64,000 nt of DNA from Beijerinckiaceae bacterium (GTDB lineage: Bacteria; Pseudomonadota; Alphaproteobacteria; Rhizobiales; Beijerinckiaceae): assembly GCA_947454485.1 (NCBI GenBank), contig CANGJJ010000004.1, forward strand, positions 186,001 through 250,000, read 5' to 3'. The number at the start of each line of letters is the position of its first letter. The first letter of the stretch is position 1. This document shows, piece by piece, positions 1-8,860 of this stretch. The translations under genes and the position numbers were made by a program. The notes below the pieces were generated by a model. The model had not been told where the DNA came from. It saw nothing but the letters and a program-made list of their open reading frames with translations, and did no database searches.

Positions 1-1361
1 GCATCCGTCGGCGATTTTTCAACACCACGGAAGGGTGCGAGCGGTGCACTATGGGCAATATCGCGCGCGATTTTGAAACCTTCGCGCAAGCGCGGCAGAT
101 CATTGGGTGCGGAGAGGAAGTTGTAAGTGATCTTGGGTGTGTCGAAAGGATCAGCGGAATTCAAACGCACAGTCCCACGGCTGTCAGGATGCAAGAGGCA
201 GGGGCGAATGCCATAGCCATCTTCATAGACAGGCTTGATGCCGGGGAACCACAGATGCGCATGAGTGGGAATGCCACGGAACATGAATTCAATGTCTGGC
301 ACCGCCAATTCAGGATTGGATTTGATGAAGGCATGCAAGCCGCCGGGAACGACTGTGGCTGGGCCTGAACCAAAGAGCTGCGCGCGGATCATGTTCCACG
401 CCATGCGGTCAAAGCGCATATTATCGCGGAAGCTGCTGGGGTTGTTGGGGCGCGTGAAAAGAATAAGCGCTGCCAAATGATCTTGCAGATTATCACCGAC
501 CGGCAGATTGACGCGTGTCTCAATCCCCATGTCGCGCAAATGCGCGCTGGGGCCAATGCCTGAGAGCATGAGCAATTGCGGCGTGTTGTAGGTGCCACTG
601 CACAGGATTACTTCACGTGTCGCCTTGGCGTGAATCGTGATGCTGTCCTTCACATATTCGATGCCTTCAGCATGGGTGCCATTCATCAAAATGCGCGTGA
701 CATGGGCATTCACATCGACAGTGAGATTCTTGCGATTGCGCACGGGGTGCAGATAGGCAACGGCGGCGGATGAGCGGCGGCCATTGCCAATCGTATATTG
801 GCTGCGCCCGAAGCCTTCATTCTGCTGGCCGTTGTAATCATCGCTGACGGGGATGCCCTTCAGTTTTGCAGATTCGATCCAAGCTTCGTAGAGCGGATCT
901 TGCGTCGTGGCATATTGTACCTGCAGCGGGCCATCGCCGCCGCGCCATGTGTCGGCGCCACCTTTGAAAGTTTCGCCGCGTTTGAAATAGGGGAGCACCT
1001 CTGCATAGGACCAGCCCTTGCAGCCCTTCTGTGCCCAGCGGTCATAATCTCCGCGATGGCCGCGCGTATAGGCCATGACATTGATGGAAGAGGAGCCGCC
1101 GAGGACTTTACCGCGCGCTGCTTCGATCCGGCGATTGTTGAGATTGGGCTCCGGCTCTGTGTGATAGCCCCAATCATGCATGCCATATTCGTGCATCTTG
1201 CCCATGCCGAGCGGAATATGGATGAGGGGATTGAGGTCGCGACCGCCAGCTTCGATCACAAGAACCGTCGCGCCTTGGTCTTCGCTCAAGCGATTGGCCA
1301 GAACGCAGCCGGCTGAGCCTGCGCCGACGATGACATAATCATAGTTGCGTGTCGTGACCAT
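1..1361 (-). CDS. GMC-family FAD oxidoreductase (choline/alcohol dehydrogenase-like), partial
   Basis: The frame opens at an ATG at 1361 and runs off the left edge with no stop, giving about 453 N-terminal residues of a family usually 530-560 long. Visible are the N-terminal FAD-binding dinucleotide fold ([16 protein letters not shown], residues 10-25), the first GMC signature ([18 protein letters not shown], about 84-101), the second signature ([17 protein letters not shown], about 256-272) and VGDNLQDH. The family oxidises primary alcohols with FAD; the catalytic C-terminal His lies outside the window. It is the last gene seen of a minus-strand run with the reductase, Gfo/Idh and MarR genes, 39 bp after the MarR stop. 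Family assignment is secure, substrate unknown; an alcohol made in the nearby aromatic pathway is a guess. Confidence 0.9.
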   Translation of the reverse strand, partial: MVTTRNYDYVIVGAGSAGCVLANRLSEDQGATVLVIEAGGRDLNPLIHIPLGMGKMHEYGMHDWGYHTEPEPNLNNRRIEAARGKVLGGSSSINVMAYTRGHRGDYDRWAQKGCKGWSYAEVLPYFKRGETFKGGADTWRGGDGPLQVQYATTQDPLYEAWIESAKLKGIPVSDDYNGQQNEGFGRSQYTIGNGRRSSAAVAYLHPVRNRKNLTVDVNAHVTRILMNGTHAEGIEYVKDSITIHAKATREVILCSGTYNTPQLLMLSGIGPSAHLRDMGIETRVNLPVGDNLQDHLAALILFTRPNNPSSFRDNMRFDRMAWNMIRAQLFGSGPATVVPGGLHAFIKSNPELAVPDIEFMFRGIPTHAHLWFPGIKPVYEDGYGIRPCLLHPDSRGTVRLNSADPFDTPKITYNFLSAPNDLPRLREGFKIARDIAHSAPLAPFRGVEKSPTD

Positions 1362-1400
1362 TTGTTCCCCCGAATGAGTCTTTGTCTCTTTGTATGTTGA

Positions 1401-2006
1401 TTAGCGCGCCGACGAAAGAGTGCTTCGCCGTGCTGGTTTGCGGGCCTTGTCGCGAAGGCTTGAGATTTGGCGCGTGGAGGGCATGCGCCGCTCCTTGCGG
1501 AACTGCTCCTCCTCGTCGCGGGCGAGATTTTGGATCATTAAAAGCATCAGATCGCGCGCGGCGGCCACTGTTGCTGCATCTGCGCCCTGCAAGGCGATGG
1601 CATTCACTTCTTCAGCGAGTGGCACCAATTTGTCGCGCAAGGCACGGCCTGCAGGCGTGAGAAAGACATAGACCTTCTTGCGGCTGTCGGGCTGCTGTTT
1701 GCGTAACACATAGCCCAGCTGTTCCATGGCTTTCAGCGCGGAGAATGTTGTGGGCTCCATCAGGCCCGCGCGCTCGCTCAATTCGCGTTGTGTCAGCCCG
1801 TCCTGTTCCCACAAGATGCGCAAAAAGGTCCAATGGCCAAAGGAGACGGAATGTTCTGTCAGGCGCATTTGCAAGGCGCGTGTGAGGCCGCGCGTCGCAT
1901 CTTTGACGAGATGGGCAAAGCGATCATTGGGCACAGCCTCGCGCCAGTGGCGCAGAATGGCTTGTGTTCCAGGTTCCTTCGGTTTCTTGGGCTTTGTGTC
2001 AGTCAC
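1401..2006 (-). CDS. MarR-family transcriptional regulator
   Basis: A 201-residue protein with the MarR winged-helix arrangement: a dimerising N-terminal helix, recognition region (LTQRELSERAGLMEPTTFSALKAM, about 75-98) and the wing with the conserved DSRKKVYVFLTPAGRAL stretch (about 106-122). The C-terminal 30 residues are very basic (RKERRMPSTRQ, KARKPARR), longer than in most MarR proteins. Its ATG overlaps the stop of the upstream Gfo/Idh gene by 8 bp, so it is translated from the same message. MarR proteins usually repress nearby catabolic genes and release DNA on binding a phenolic or aromatic carboxylate. The two palindromes between the reductase and Rieske genes are the natural candidate operators; that link is inference. 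Confidence 0.88.
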   Translation of the reverse strand: MTDTKPKKPKEPGTQAILRHWREAVPNDRFAHLVKDATRGLTRALQMRLTEHSVSFGHWTFLRILWEQDGLTQRELSERAGLMEPTTFSALKAMEQLGYVLRKQQPDSRKKVYVFLTPAGRALRDKLVPLAEEVNAIALQGADAATVAAARDLMLLMIQNLARDEEEQFRKERRMPSTRQISSLRDKARKPARRSTLSSAR

Positions 2007-3192
2007 GCGCGCGCCCCTGATGGGTTAGCGGAATTTCACGCTGCTGGCGGGCGGAGTCGAGCATGGCAAAGCAGATTTCCATCGTCGCCATTGCCCAATA
2101 GCCATCATGCAGTGGTTTGTGATCGTTAAACACAGCGTCGCAGAGTTCGTCCATTACTTCTACACGCGGAACACCGGGGGCGGGTAGATCTTCAAAGCGG
2201 CGTTGTTCATCGCCATAGATCCAGATTCCATGTGGCTGTGGGCGCAGATCGCCATGTTCGCAAGAGGCGATCAGCAGTCCGAAATGCTGATGCCAGCGCG
2301 TGGCTGTGCCATCGCCATGTGGCGGCTTGTAAGCCTCGCCGCCGTAATTGAGCTTTTGCTTCAGCTCAACTTCCGCATTGCCGCCGACGCCTTTGAGGGC
2401 CGCGCGTGTGACGCCATAGCGGGCGGCATCTTTGCGCAGGCCCGATTCTGCAATCCAGTCACAGAACTCATCGGAGTCGAAATGCGCATAGCCATTGTAG
2501 GTGAGGGAGGCGGTGACGCCATCTTCAAAGGTTAGAAACGCTTGGTATGCGCCTTCTGTTGGGCGGCTCGCATCCCATTGGCCGACCATGGCGCGCAGGC
2601 TTGTGGCGCGCGAACCTGCAATCATGCGCACATTGTCGACTTGGTGCGGAGCTTGATTGAAGATTACGCCGCCGCCTTGTGTGGTGTCGAGTTCTTCCGG
2701 GCGGCGCGGGCGATAGAGAAAATCTGTGAATTGCATCGCATTGATCATGCGCAGCGCGCCATAGTCACCCGAGGCAATCAGCGCGCGTGTTTGCGTGATG
2801 GGGCGATCAAAACTGTGGCTATGACCGACCACCATATGAATGCCGCCGCGCTCGGCGGTCTCAATCATAGCGAGGCAATCGTCAATCGACAAAGACATGG
2901 GCTTTTCAACGAGCGCATGTTTGCCATGGCGCGCAGCTGATTCAACATTGGCCCGGTGGAATTGATGCGGGGTGGAAATATAGACTGCATCAATATCGGG
3001 TGAAGCGCACATATCTTCGACGCTGGCGAAGGTCTTGCCGCCCAAGTCGCGCTCAAATTGTGCGCGCGCCTCAGGACGTGGGTCAGCGCCCGCTGCGATC
3101 TGAATGCGCGTGTCAGCCACCAATGTAGGCAGCATGAGGCTGAACGCGCGCCCCAGACCTGCACATCCAAGACGAAGCACTTTGTCGGTCAC
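1999..3192 (-). CDS. Gfo/Idh/MocA oxidoreductase, likely cis-dihydrodiol dehydrogenase of a phthalate-type pathway
   Basis: A 397-residue NAD(P)-dependent dehydrogenase. The N-terminal Rossmann fold (RLGCAGLGRAF, 7-17) and the EKPMS motif (96-100) with its catalytic-region lysine are typical of the Gfo/Idh/MocA family, followed by the C-terminal alpha/beta substrate domain. Phthalate 4,5-cis-dihydrodiol dehydrogenases (OphB/Pht4) belong to this family and have this length. Here the gene sits 10 bp after a PDR-type reductase and opposite a Rieske oxygenase, the partners expected for that step. It overlaps the MarR gene by 8 bp. Family is certain; the dihydrodiol role rests on context. A sugar or inositol dehydrogenase is the alternative. 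Confidence 0.8.
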   Translation of the reverse strand: MTDKVLRLGCAGLGRAFSLMLPTLVADTRIQIAAGADPRPEARAQFERDLGGKTFASVEDMCASPDIDAVYISTPHQFHRANVESAARHGKHALVEKPMSLSIDDCLAMIETAERGGIHMVVGHSHSFDRPITQTRALIASGDYGALRMINAMQFTDFLYRPRRPEELDTTQGGGVIFNQAPHQVDNVRMIAGSRATSLRAMVGQWDASRPTEGAYQAFLTFEDGVTASLTYNGYAHFDSDEFCDWIAESGLRKDAARYGVTRAALKGVGGNAEVELKQKLNYGGEAYKPPHGDGTATRWHQHFGLLIASCEHGDLRPQPHGIWIYGDEQRRFEDLPAPGVPRVEVMDELCDAVFNDHKPLHDGYWAMATMEICFAMLDSARQQREIPLTHQGRARD

Positions 3193-3202
3193 GGGCGACC
3201 TT

Positions 3203-4171
3203 TCACAGATCGAGGGTCAGTTCATCCGTCTTCGCGCGCGAAACACAGATCATGATGTTGGTGGCATATTCACGCTCGGTCAAAACCAGATCGCGATGGT
3301 CTGCGTCCCCCGCGAGCAGCTTGGTGCGGCAGGAGCCGCAAGTGCCACTCTCGCAAGAGCTTGAGACAGTGATGCCATGCGCGCGCAATGTGTCGAGGAT
3401 GGAGACATTGGCGGGGATGTCGAATGTTTGGCCACTGCGCGCCAGATGGACGCGAAAGGCTTTGTCATCGGCTTTGTGGGCGGGTTTGGTTGCGCCAAAA
3501 TCTTCAAAATGTACCGCCGCGCTTGACCAATGGCCGCTCATGTCGCGCACCGCTTCCATCAAGGGACGCGGGCCGCAGCAATACAAATGACGACCCTGAG
3601 GTTTCTCAAGTGCCGGCCACAGATCAAACATGCGATCAGGATCACCCTCATCATGATGAATGGTGACTTGGCCGGGGAACTCCGCCTTGATCTCATCGTG
3701 GAAGGCGGTGAGGACGCGCGAGCGGGTGAGATAGATGAGTTTGAAGCGACCAGCGCCGCTGCTCTTCAGATGGCGCATCATCGACAGGATCGGCGTGATG
3801 CCAATGCCACCTGCGATGAAGAGAAACTGCTGGATATTGCCCGCGAGCGCGAAGTCATTGCGCGGCTCGCCAACCTCTATCGCATCGCCGATCTTGGCGT
3901 CTGTGGTGAGTGAGAGCGAGCCGCCTGTGCCGGGGGTCTCACGCTTGACGGCGATCACATAGCGATGGCGCTCTTGGGGGTCATTGCAGAGCGAATATTT
4001 GCGCAAGAGCCCATTGGGTACGCGCAGGGTGACATGGGCGCCGGCTGTGAATTCGGGCAGGTCAGCGCCATCGGGGCGCGCAAGCTCGAACATCACAATA
4101 TCCTGGGCGATCTCCTGTCGCGCTGTGATGCGCAGGCTCAGGGTCGGGCCGTCGAAAGCTGCGTCTGACAT
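3203..4171 (-). CDS. Phthalate dioxygenase reductase-type (PDR/VanB) oxidoreductase
   Basis: A 322-residue electron-transfer protein in the order FMN domain, NAD domain, plant-type ferredoxin. RKYSL (57-61) is the flavin motif, GGIGITPI (121-128) and YCCGPRPLM (197-205) form the NAD(H) site, and Cys273, Cys278, Cys281 and Cys309 hold the [2Fe-2S] cluster. It passes electrons from NADH to a Rieske oxygenase, presumably the divergent one at 4375. An upstream TTG at 4183 is in frame, but the ATG at 4171 has GGGAG 5 nt ahead and is preferred. First gene of the minus-strand operon with the Gfo/Idh, MarR and GMC genes. The demethylase reductase VanB has the same architecture, so the fold does not fix the substrate. 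Confidence 0.9.
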   Translation of the reverse strand: MSDAAFDGPTLSLRITARQEIAQDIVMFELARPDGADLPEFTAGAHVTLRVPNGLLRKYSLCNDPQERHRYVIAVKRETPGTGGSLSLTTDAKIGDAIEVGEPRNDFALAGNIQQFLFIAGGIGITPILSMMRHLKSSGAGRFKLIYLTRSRVLTAFHDEIKAEFPGQVTIHHDEGDPDRMFDLWPALEKPQGRHLYCCGPRPLMEAVRDMSGHWSSAAVHFEDFGATKPAHKADDKAFRVHLARSGQTFDIPANVSILDTLRAHGITVSSSCESGTCGSCRTKLLAGDADHRDLVLTEREYATNIMICVSRAKTDELTLDL

Positions 4172-4202
4172 AGGTGCTCCCAAACGAGGTCAGGGCCGGA
4201 AC

Positions 4203-4214
4203 TTAGATGTCTAA
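4203..4214. promoter_or_regulatory. Palindromic operator candidate near the reductase
   Basis: TTAGA-TG-TCTAA is an inverted repeat with 5-bp arms and a 2-bp centre, 31 bp upstream of the reductase ATG. Size and symmetry suit a MarR dimer. It shares the TTAG/CTAA core with the palindrome 103 bp away (centre to centre). Confidence 0.45.
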
Positions 4215-4300
4215 AACGAGCCCTTCAAGGCCCGTTCGCGGGGATTTGCACGGCTTTGCCGCACCCCGCCTATCGACAGGGAGGGGCTTTTGCGCTACAA

Positions 4301-4322
4301 ACGTCTTAGAGCACTAAGATGT
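4301..4322. promoter_or_regulatory. Palindromic operator candidate near the Rieske gene
   Basis: ACGTCTTAG-AGCA-CTAAGATGT is an inverted repeat with 9-bp arms, one mismatch and a 4-bp centre, ending 52 bp before the Rieske oxygenase ATG. It overlaps the putative -10 box. Together with the repeat at 4203 it suggests joint control of both divergent units by one regulator, most simply the local MarR protein. Confidence 0.5.
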
Positions 4323-4374
4323 TGGGCGGCAAGCTCCATCTGGGCAGGATGGCTATCTTGCAAGGAGTTTCTCC

Positions 4375-5688
4375 ATGCTGACGAAAGAAGAGAATGATCA
4401 GCTGACCCGCGTTGAGCGTGATGCGCCCATGGGCGGCATCATGCGCCGGCATTGGCTGCCGGCCTGCCTTATCGAAGAGGTTGAGGAGCCCGATGGCGAT
4501 CCCGTGAAGATCCGCATTCTGGGCGAAGACCTCGTCGTCTTTCGTGACAGCGAGGGCCGCGTTGGCGTGATCGACGAATCTTGCCCGCATCGCAAGGCCT
4601 CGCTCGTCTTCGGGCGCAATGAAGAATGCGGTCTGCGCTGCCTCTATCATGGTTGGAAATTCGACGTTGAGGGCAATTGCGTTGACATGTCCTCAGAGCC
4701 GCCTGAAAGCGCGCTGCCGGAGAAGGTGAAAATCAAAGCCTATCCCGTGCATGAGCAGGCTGGCTTTGTGTGGGTGTGGATGGGGCCGAAGGAAGAGATG
4801 ACGCCCTTTGAGGCGCCGGTCTTCCAGCCCTCGCCCGACACGCGCATTTCCATCGCCAAGATCATGATCGACTGCAATTGGGCGCAGATTTTGGAGGGCG
4901 CAATCGATTCTGCGCATTCCTCCAGTTTGCATTCATCTGACATGGTGCCCGCGCGTGTGGCGGGGGCGCAGGCCAATGACCAGAACTGGCTGCGTCCCTC
5001 GACCGATAAAGCGCCGCGCCTGTATGTGGATCGCACCCCTTGGGGCTTTCGCTATTCCGCGATCCGTCGTCCGATTCAAAATGCCAATACGCATGAATAT
5101 ATCCGCACGACCTTGTTCATCGCGCCCTATACGGTGCAGATCCCGTCCAACGATCAATACAATGTCGCGATCATGCATATTCCGATCGATGACACGCATA
5201 CCGCTTTCCACTTCATCGCTTGGGGCGGTGAGACGGTGCCCAGTACCGAGAGTTGGCGCAAATTCTTGCATGCGCAGGTCGGTATTGATGTCGACAAACA
5301 TTTCATCAAGAAGCGCACGCGCGCCAATAATTATCTGCAAGACCGTCAGTGGATGAAGCTTGGCAATTTCACAGGCGTTCCGGGCATTCCCAATCAGGAC
5401 ATTGTGATGTGGGAAACGATGGGTCCGATTGCCTCGCGCAATGACGAGATTCTGGGCGCGAGCGATTTGGCTGTCGTGGAGTTTCGCCGTCAGATGGTCG
5501 AAGCAGCGCAAACTTTCGCCAAGACGGGCAAAGCGATTGGCGCTTTTGAAGGCCGTGTGCCGCAGAACCGGCTGAGGTCTTTTGAAGGTGTCGTGCCCAA
5601 GGGGTCGGATTGGCGCACGCTGGGCTGTTCAGATGAAGAGCTGGCGTGGAAACAGGCCAATGAGGCTAAATCCACCGCCGCTGAATGA
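4375..5688 (+). CDS. Rieske aromatic ring-hydroxylating oxygenase, phthalate 4,5-dioxygenase-like oxygenase component
   Basis: A 437-residue oxygenase. Cys70, His72, Cys89 and His92 (CPHRKAS then CLYHGWKFD) form the Rieske [2Fe-2S] site. The mononuclear iron site is seen in NWAQILEGAIDSAHSSSLH, with Asp178 at the electron-transfer bridge and His181 and His186 as ligands. Length and motif layout match the phthalate 4,5-dioxygenase/VanA group, single-subunit oxygenases served by PDR-type reductases, and such a reductase is divergent next door. An AAGGAG-like ribosome site (4358-4364) precedes the ATG. Substrate is inferred: phthalate or another aromatic carboxylate, because dehydrogenase and decarboxylase homologues for the following steps are nearby. 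An O-demethylase is possible. Confidence 0.88.
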   Translation: MLTKEENDQLTRVERDAPMGGIMRRHWLPACLIEEVEEPDGDPVKIRILGEDLVVFRDSEGRVGVIDESCPHRKASLVFGRNEECGLRCLYHGWKFDVEGNCVDMSSEPPESALPEKVKIKAYPVHEQAGFVWVWMGPKEEMTPFEAPVFQPSPDTRISIAKIMIDCNWAQILEGAIDSAHSSSLHSSDMVPARVAGAQANDQNWLRPSTDKAPRLYVDRTPWGFRYSAIRRPIQNANTHEYIRTTLFIAPYTVQIPSNDQYNVAIMHIPIDDTHTAFHFIAWGGETVPSTESWRKFLHAQVGIDVDKHFIKKRTRANNYLQDRQWMKLGNFTGVPGIPNQDIVMWETMGPIASRNDEILGASDLAVVEFRRQMVEAAQTFAKTGKAIGAFEGRVPQNRLRSFEGVVPKGSDWRTLGCSDEELAWKQANEAKSTAAE

Positions 5689-5702
5689 GTGCTCTATCAC
5701 CA

Positions 5703-5736
5703 ACAAAAAAAGCCCCGGTTCAGAGCCGGGGCTTTT
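5703..5736. terminator. Bidirectional rho-independent terminator
   Basis: AAAAGCCCCGG (5708-5718) and CCGGGGCTTTT (5726-5736) form a perfect 11-bp stem around a 7-nt loop. A-run and T-run flank it, so it can end both the Rieske gene and the converging nadC. Confidence 0.9.
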
Positions 5737-5749
5737 GTGTGCTGGTCGC

Positions 5750-6607
5750 TCAGGCGATTTCGATATCAAGGCCCAGATCAAGGATCGGGGCTGAATGGGT
5801 GAGCGAACCTGAGGAGACGAGATCAACACCGGTCTCTGCAATCGCCTTCACCGTTGCTTCATTGACGCCGCCAGAGGCTTCGAGCTTCATGCGGCCAGCC
5901 ACCATCTTCACAGCTTCGGCCATCATCTCAACGCTCATATTGTCGAGCAGGCACACATCTGCGCCTTCTTCGATCACTTCGCGCAATTGATCGAGTGTAT
6001 CCACTTCGATCTCGACCTTTACCAGATGGCCAGCAGCTGCTTTGGCTGCGCGCAGCGCCTGACGAATACCGCCAGCCACGGCAATATGATTGTCCTTGAT
6101 GAGGAAGGCATCATCGAGGCCAAAGCGATGGTTCATCGCGCCGCCGCAGCGCACGGCATATTTTTCAAAAGCGCGGAAGCCCGGTGTTGTCTTGCGCGTG
6201 CAGCAGATCTTTGCATTGGTGTGAGACACCAGTGCGACATATTTCGCGGTCAGCGTCGCAATGCCCGAGAGGCGCGTCAGATAGTTCAGCGCGACGCGCT
6301 CAGCGGTCAAAATGGAGCGTGCGTCACCCGACACACGCGCAACAGGCGTGCGATTGCCCGCAACGCTTGTGCCGTCTTCAACGAGTGCCTCGAACTTCAC
6401 CGATGGATCAATGATGCGGAAGGTTGCCTCGGCCACCGGCAGGCCAGCCACAACGCCGGGCTTGCGCACGGCGAAGACGGCGGTAGCCGTGCGGCCTTGG
6501 GGAATGGTGGCGAGCGTGGTGATGTCGCCAGCGCGGCCAAGATCTTCGTCGAGTGCAGCGCGCACGGCATTGTCGAGATAGATGGGATTGAAGAAGGTCA
6601 TCGACAT
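5750..6607 (-). CDS. nadC: Nicotinate-nucleotide pyrophosphorylase (carboxylating), quinolinate phosphoribosyltransferase
   Basis: A 285-residue protein of standard length. It condenses quinolinate with PRPP to nicotinate mononucleotide, releasing CO2 and PPi, in NAD synthesis. ERVALNYLTRLSGIAT (103-118), RKTTPG (138-143), His160-Arg161 and KDNH (171-174) are the quinolinate- and phosphoribosyl-binding residues, and the C-terminal LASGGVN loop is present. It lies 14 bp after the decarboxylase-like gene, apparently in one unit, and no nadA or nadB is in the window. ModD is a related family, but the motifs fit NadC well. Its place inside a catabolic block is unusual and treated as a finding. 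Confidence 0.93.
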   Translation of the reverse strand: MSMTFFNPIYLDNAVRAALDEDLGRAGDITTLATIPQGRTATAVFAVRKPGVVAGLPVAEATFRIIDPSVKFEALVEDGTSVAGNRTPVARVSGDARSILTAERVALNYLTRLSGIATLTAKYVALVSHTNAKICCTRKTTPGFRAFEKYAVRCGGAMNHRFGLDDAFLIKDNHIAVAGGIRQALRAAKAAAGHLVKVEIEVDTLDQLREVIEEGADVCLLDNMSVEMMAEAVKMVAGRMKLEASGGVNEATVKAIAETGVDLVSSGSLTHSAPILDLGLDIEIA

Positions 6608-6621
6608 GGCATTACTCTCGA

Positions 6622-7605
6622 TCAGACGCGGAAACCGCCGCGTTTGCGGCCCTGCGACACATTGAGGAACAATTCGTCAAGCGGCCAGCGCCGCTTCATC
6701 ATGCCCTGCTCATAAGAGTAGCCGACCAGCGTGTCCAGTGTGTGGCGGTTCTTGTCGGTCAGCCCATATTCCCAAGGGTCGTTGCCAAAGAGCTTTTGCT
6801 GCTCATCCCAAGCGTGGCGATACCACACCAGCGGCACGATACGCGGATTGAACATGCGCTGCATGGCAAGGCCCTTGGCCTTTTCAAACGCCTTGAAGAT
6901 GTTCACGGGTAGCCAGGGATTGTCGCGCACGATCTGCCGCTTGATCGCCATCACATGCATGATGGGGAAGATGCCGGTCTTTTTGAAATAGCGCTCTTCT
7001 TCGCCCTTGTAGTCGTCGAAGAGACGCGCGATGCGCTGATCACCATTGAGATAGGGCTCGATGAGATCGGAATGAATGACAGCATCAAGCTCGCCATCCA
7101 GCAACATTTCTTCCAGCGTCTGGTCGTTCTTCAACCGCGTCCATTTGAGATCGGGCGCGGGAGTGAATTCCACATCTTCGTCGATCTCCGAATGCCAATG
7201 GATCGATTTGTGCGGCACGCCATATTCATGTTCGAGAATGCCGCGCATCCACAAGATCGCTGAGACCTGAAAGCTCTTCACGCCGATCTTTTTGCCGATG
7301 AGATCTTTGGGCTCTTTGATGCCCTTCTTCGTATTGATGAAGATGAATTCGTGACGGAAGCGGCGGTGCAGGAAGACGGGGATACCCTCGATCTCCATGC
7401 CATTGTCGCGCGCCAGCAAATAAGACGAGGAGGAGACCTCCGCGAAGTCGAATTCCTGATTGCGCAAGAAGCGCCAGTGGCGCGTGCTGGAATCAATATC
7501 GGTGAGAACCGTCAGGTCCACACCGTCGATCTTCACAGTGCCTTCCTTGATCGGACGCACGATCTCATAGTCACCGCAGGCGACCGTTAGATGGATATTT
7601 CCCAT
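6622..7605 (-). CDS. 4,5-dihydroxyphthalate decarboxylase-like protein
   Basis: A 327-residue protein of the periplasmic-binding-protein-like superfamily that includes 4,5-dihydroxyphthalate decarboxylase (OphC/Pht5), which makes protocatechuate. No signal peptide is visible, which fits a cytosolic enzyme and argues against a transporter component. The chosen ATG has GAGGGGG 5-6 nt upstream; a longer frame to 7677 would add 24 residues that do not fit the fold. Recognisable stretches include the start VACGDYEIVRPI, DLIGKKIGVKSFQVSAILWMRG (about 110-131) and GELDAVIHSDLIEPYL (about 180-195). The neighbouring Rieske oxygenase, reductase and Gfo/Idh genes supply the preceding steps. Family is good; exact substrate is inferred. 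Confidence 0.75.
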   Translation of the reverse strand: MGNIHLTVACGDYEIVRPIKEGTVKIDGVDLTVLTDIDSSTRHWRFLRNQEFDFAEVSSSSYLLARDNGMEIEGIPVFLHRRFRHEFIFINTKKGIKEPKDLIGKKIGVKSFQVSAILWMRGILEHEYGVPHKSIHWHSEIDEDVEFTPAPDLKWTRLKNDQTLEEMLLDGELDAVIHSDLIEPYLNGDQRIARLFDDYKGEEERYFKKTGIFPIMHVMAIKRQIVRDNPWLPVNIFKAFEKAKGLAMQRMFNPRIVPLVWYRHAWDEQQKLFGNDPWEYGLTDKNRHTLDTLVGYSYEQGMMKRRWPLDELFLNVSQGRKRGGFRV

Positions 7606-7678
7606 GGGTGTCCCCCTCAGGGCCCTTTGGCGGGCCGCAGTCACAGGCGTTTTGACAGTCTCGCCCGCCCCATTCAAC

Positions 7679-7713
7679 CAAAAAGAAGGGCTCCCCCGCT
7701 GGCAGGGGAGCCC
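7679..7713 (-). terminator. Rho-independent terminator after the bicupin gene
   Basis: GGGCTCCCC and GGGGAGCCC (within 7688-7713) form a 9-bp stem. On the minus strand it is followed by a T-rich run (TTCTTTTT), just past the bicupin stop, so it separates the bicupin unit from the decarboxylase-nadC unit. Confidence 0.85.
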
Positions 7714-7736
7714 GTTGGATGCGGATGGCTTGGCGG

Positions 7737-8846
7737 TCAGGCGGCGAAGAATTTGTCCATCTTCTGATCGACGCCATTCTTGCGGGTCTCCTCGACCCAG
7801 ATTTGCTGAATTCGAGCGTCCTGATCGTCATATTCGACCTGATCGCCGCCCTCTTTGATACTGGTGGAGACTGCGCCCTTTTCGCCGGGCTTCAGCCCCA
7901 GCAAGGAGCGGCGCTGCTGCACGGTGAGCGGATAGCGCAGGCCCCCCACGCCCGTTGCCAAATAGCGCGCGGGCTGCGGGCTCGTATTGAAATGCTGGTG
8001 GAACTGCTGATCAGCGGGCGGGAAGACGACGCCATGCTTCCAGTCGATGCGCAGGAAGTCCTTGTCCTTGTCGAACCACAAGAGCGAATAGCCGTGACCG
8101 GTGACGCACATCACATGGAAGCCGGGGCCGTGGCGGTGTCCCTTTTTATAGGTGCCAACCGGCATCTCTGAAATATGCGCATGCATCGTTCCATCAGCCA
8201 GAACGAACATAATATTGGTACCGCCTGCACCGCGATCACCCCAGCTCTTGAGTTCAATGGCAGCAAGATCGGGAACGAAATTCGTCTCCCACATATGATT
8301 GCCGGGGCGCACCGTGATGAGATCGCCTTCGCCGCTATAATAACCGCTCTTGCCGGCGCGCTCGGAAAAGTCGAAGGGCGTGTCGAAGATGAATTTTTCA
8401 TTGTGGAATGTATTCATCACCAGCGGCATGTCGGTTGTGGTAACGAGCAAAGCGCGTTCGCGGCCGCTGGAATTGAAGTGGCGATGTTTGGCATTGAGCG
8501 GAATGGCAAAGAGGCTTTTGGGCCCCCATTCAAAGCTGCGCTTGGTGCCATCAGCAAGTTCGATTTGCGTCGAGCCAGAGCCTTCCAGAACGTAATAGAC
8601 ATCTTCGTAAAGATGGCGCTGCGGTGTGGTGGAGCCTGCGGGCGGCAGTTCGATGAGGAACATATTGCAGAAGTCGCCGCGCCCTTTGAGATGGACCGCC
8701 GCGCCTTTGACGCCGAAGCGTGGCCACATCTTCATCTCGACCTTGAAGAGGTCGATGCCATAATCTTCCGTGACGGGAATGCCCTCTTTGTCGACCCAAT
8801 CAAGATAGGGGTCGATTCCATAGCGCGGTGCGGATTGCTCACTCAT
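7737..8846 (-). CDS. Bicupin protein, possibly a metal-dependent dioxygenase or isomerase
   Basis: A 369-residue protein with two cupin barrels. The N-terminal barrel keeps His78, Glu81 and His121/His123 (QRHLYEDVYYVLEG, KHRHFN). The C-terminal barrel keeps the fuller set His237, His239, His244 and His283/His285 (HRHGPGFH, FHQHFN). Length and duplication resemble gentisate 1,2-dioxygenase-type bicupins, but the full metal motif is in the second barrel, whereas gentisate dioxygenases use the first. The second ATG (8846) is chosen since GGGGA lies 6 nt before it; the first (8852) is too close. It follows the EutA-like gene by 14 bp. Function unknown; ring cleavage or decarboxylation of an aromatic acid is a reasonable guess. 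Confidence 0.72.
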   Translation of the reverse strand: MSEQSAPRYGIDPYLDWVDKEGIPVTEDYGIDLFKVEMKMWPRFGVKGAAVHLKGRGDFCNMFLIELPPAGSTTPQRHLYEDVYYVLEGSGSTQIELADGTKRSFEWGPKSLFAIPLNAKHRHFNSSGRERALLVTTTDMPLVMNTFHNEKFIFDTPFDFSERAGKSGYYSGEGDLITVRPGNHMWETNFVPDLAAIELKSWGDRGAGGTNIMFVLADGTMHAHISEMPVGTYKKGHRHGPGFHVMCVTGHGYSLLWFDKDKDFLRIDWKHGVVFPPADQQFHQHFNTSPQPARYLATGVGGLRYPLTVQQRRSLLGLKPGEKGAVSTSIKEGGDQVEYDDQDARIQQIWVEETRKNGVDQKMDKFFAA

Positions 8847-8860
8847 CTGCATTCCCCTTT

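Larger units (their letters stand above)
4184..4374. promoter_or_regulatory. Divergent promoter region between reductase and Rieske genes
   Basis: This 191-bp gap separates two divergent transcription units. It contains two short inverted repeats, one near each gene, annotated separately. A possible plus-strand promoter is TTGCGC at 4290-4295 and TAAGAT at 4315-4320 with a 19-bp spacer. That match is weak, and its -10 box lies inside the second palindrome, as expected for a repressed promoter. Confidence 0.5.
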
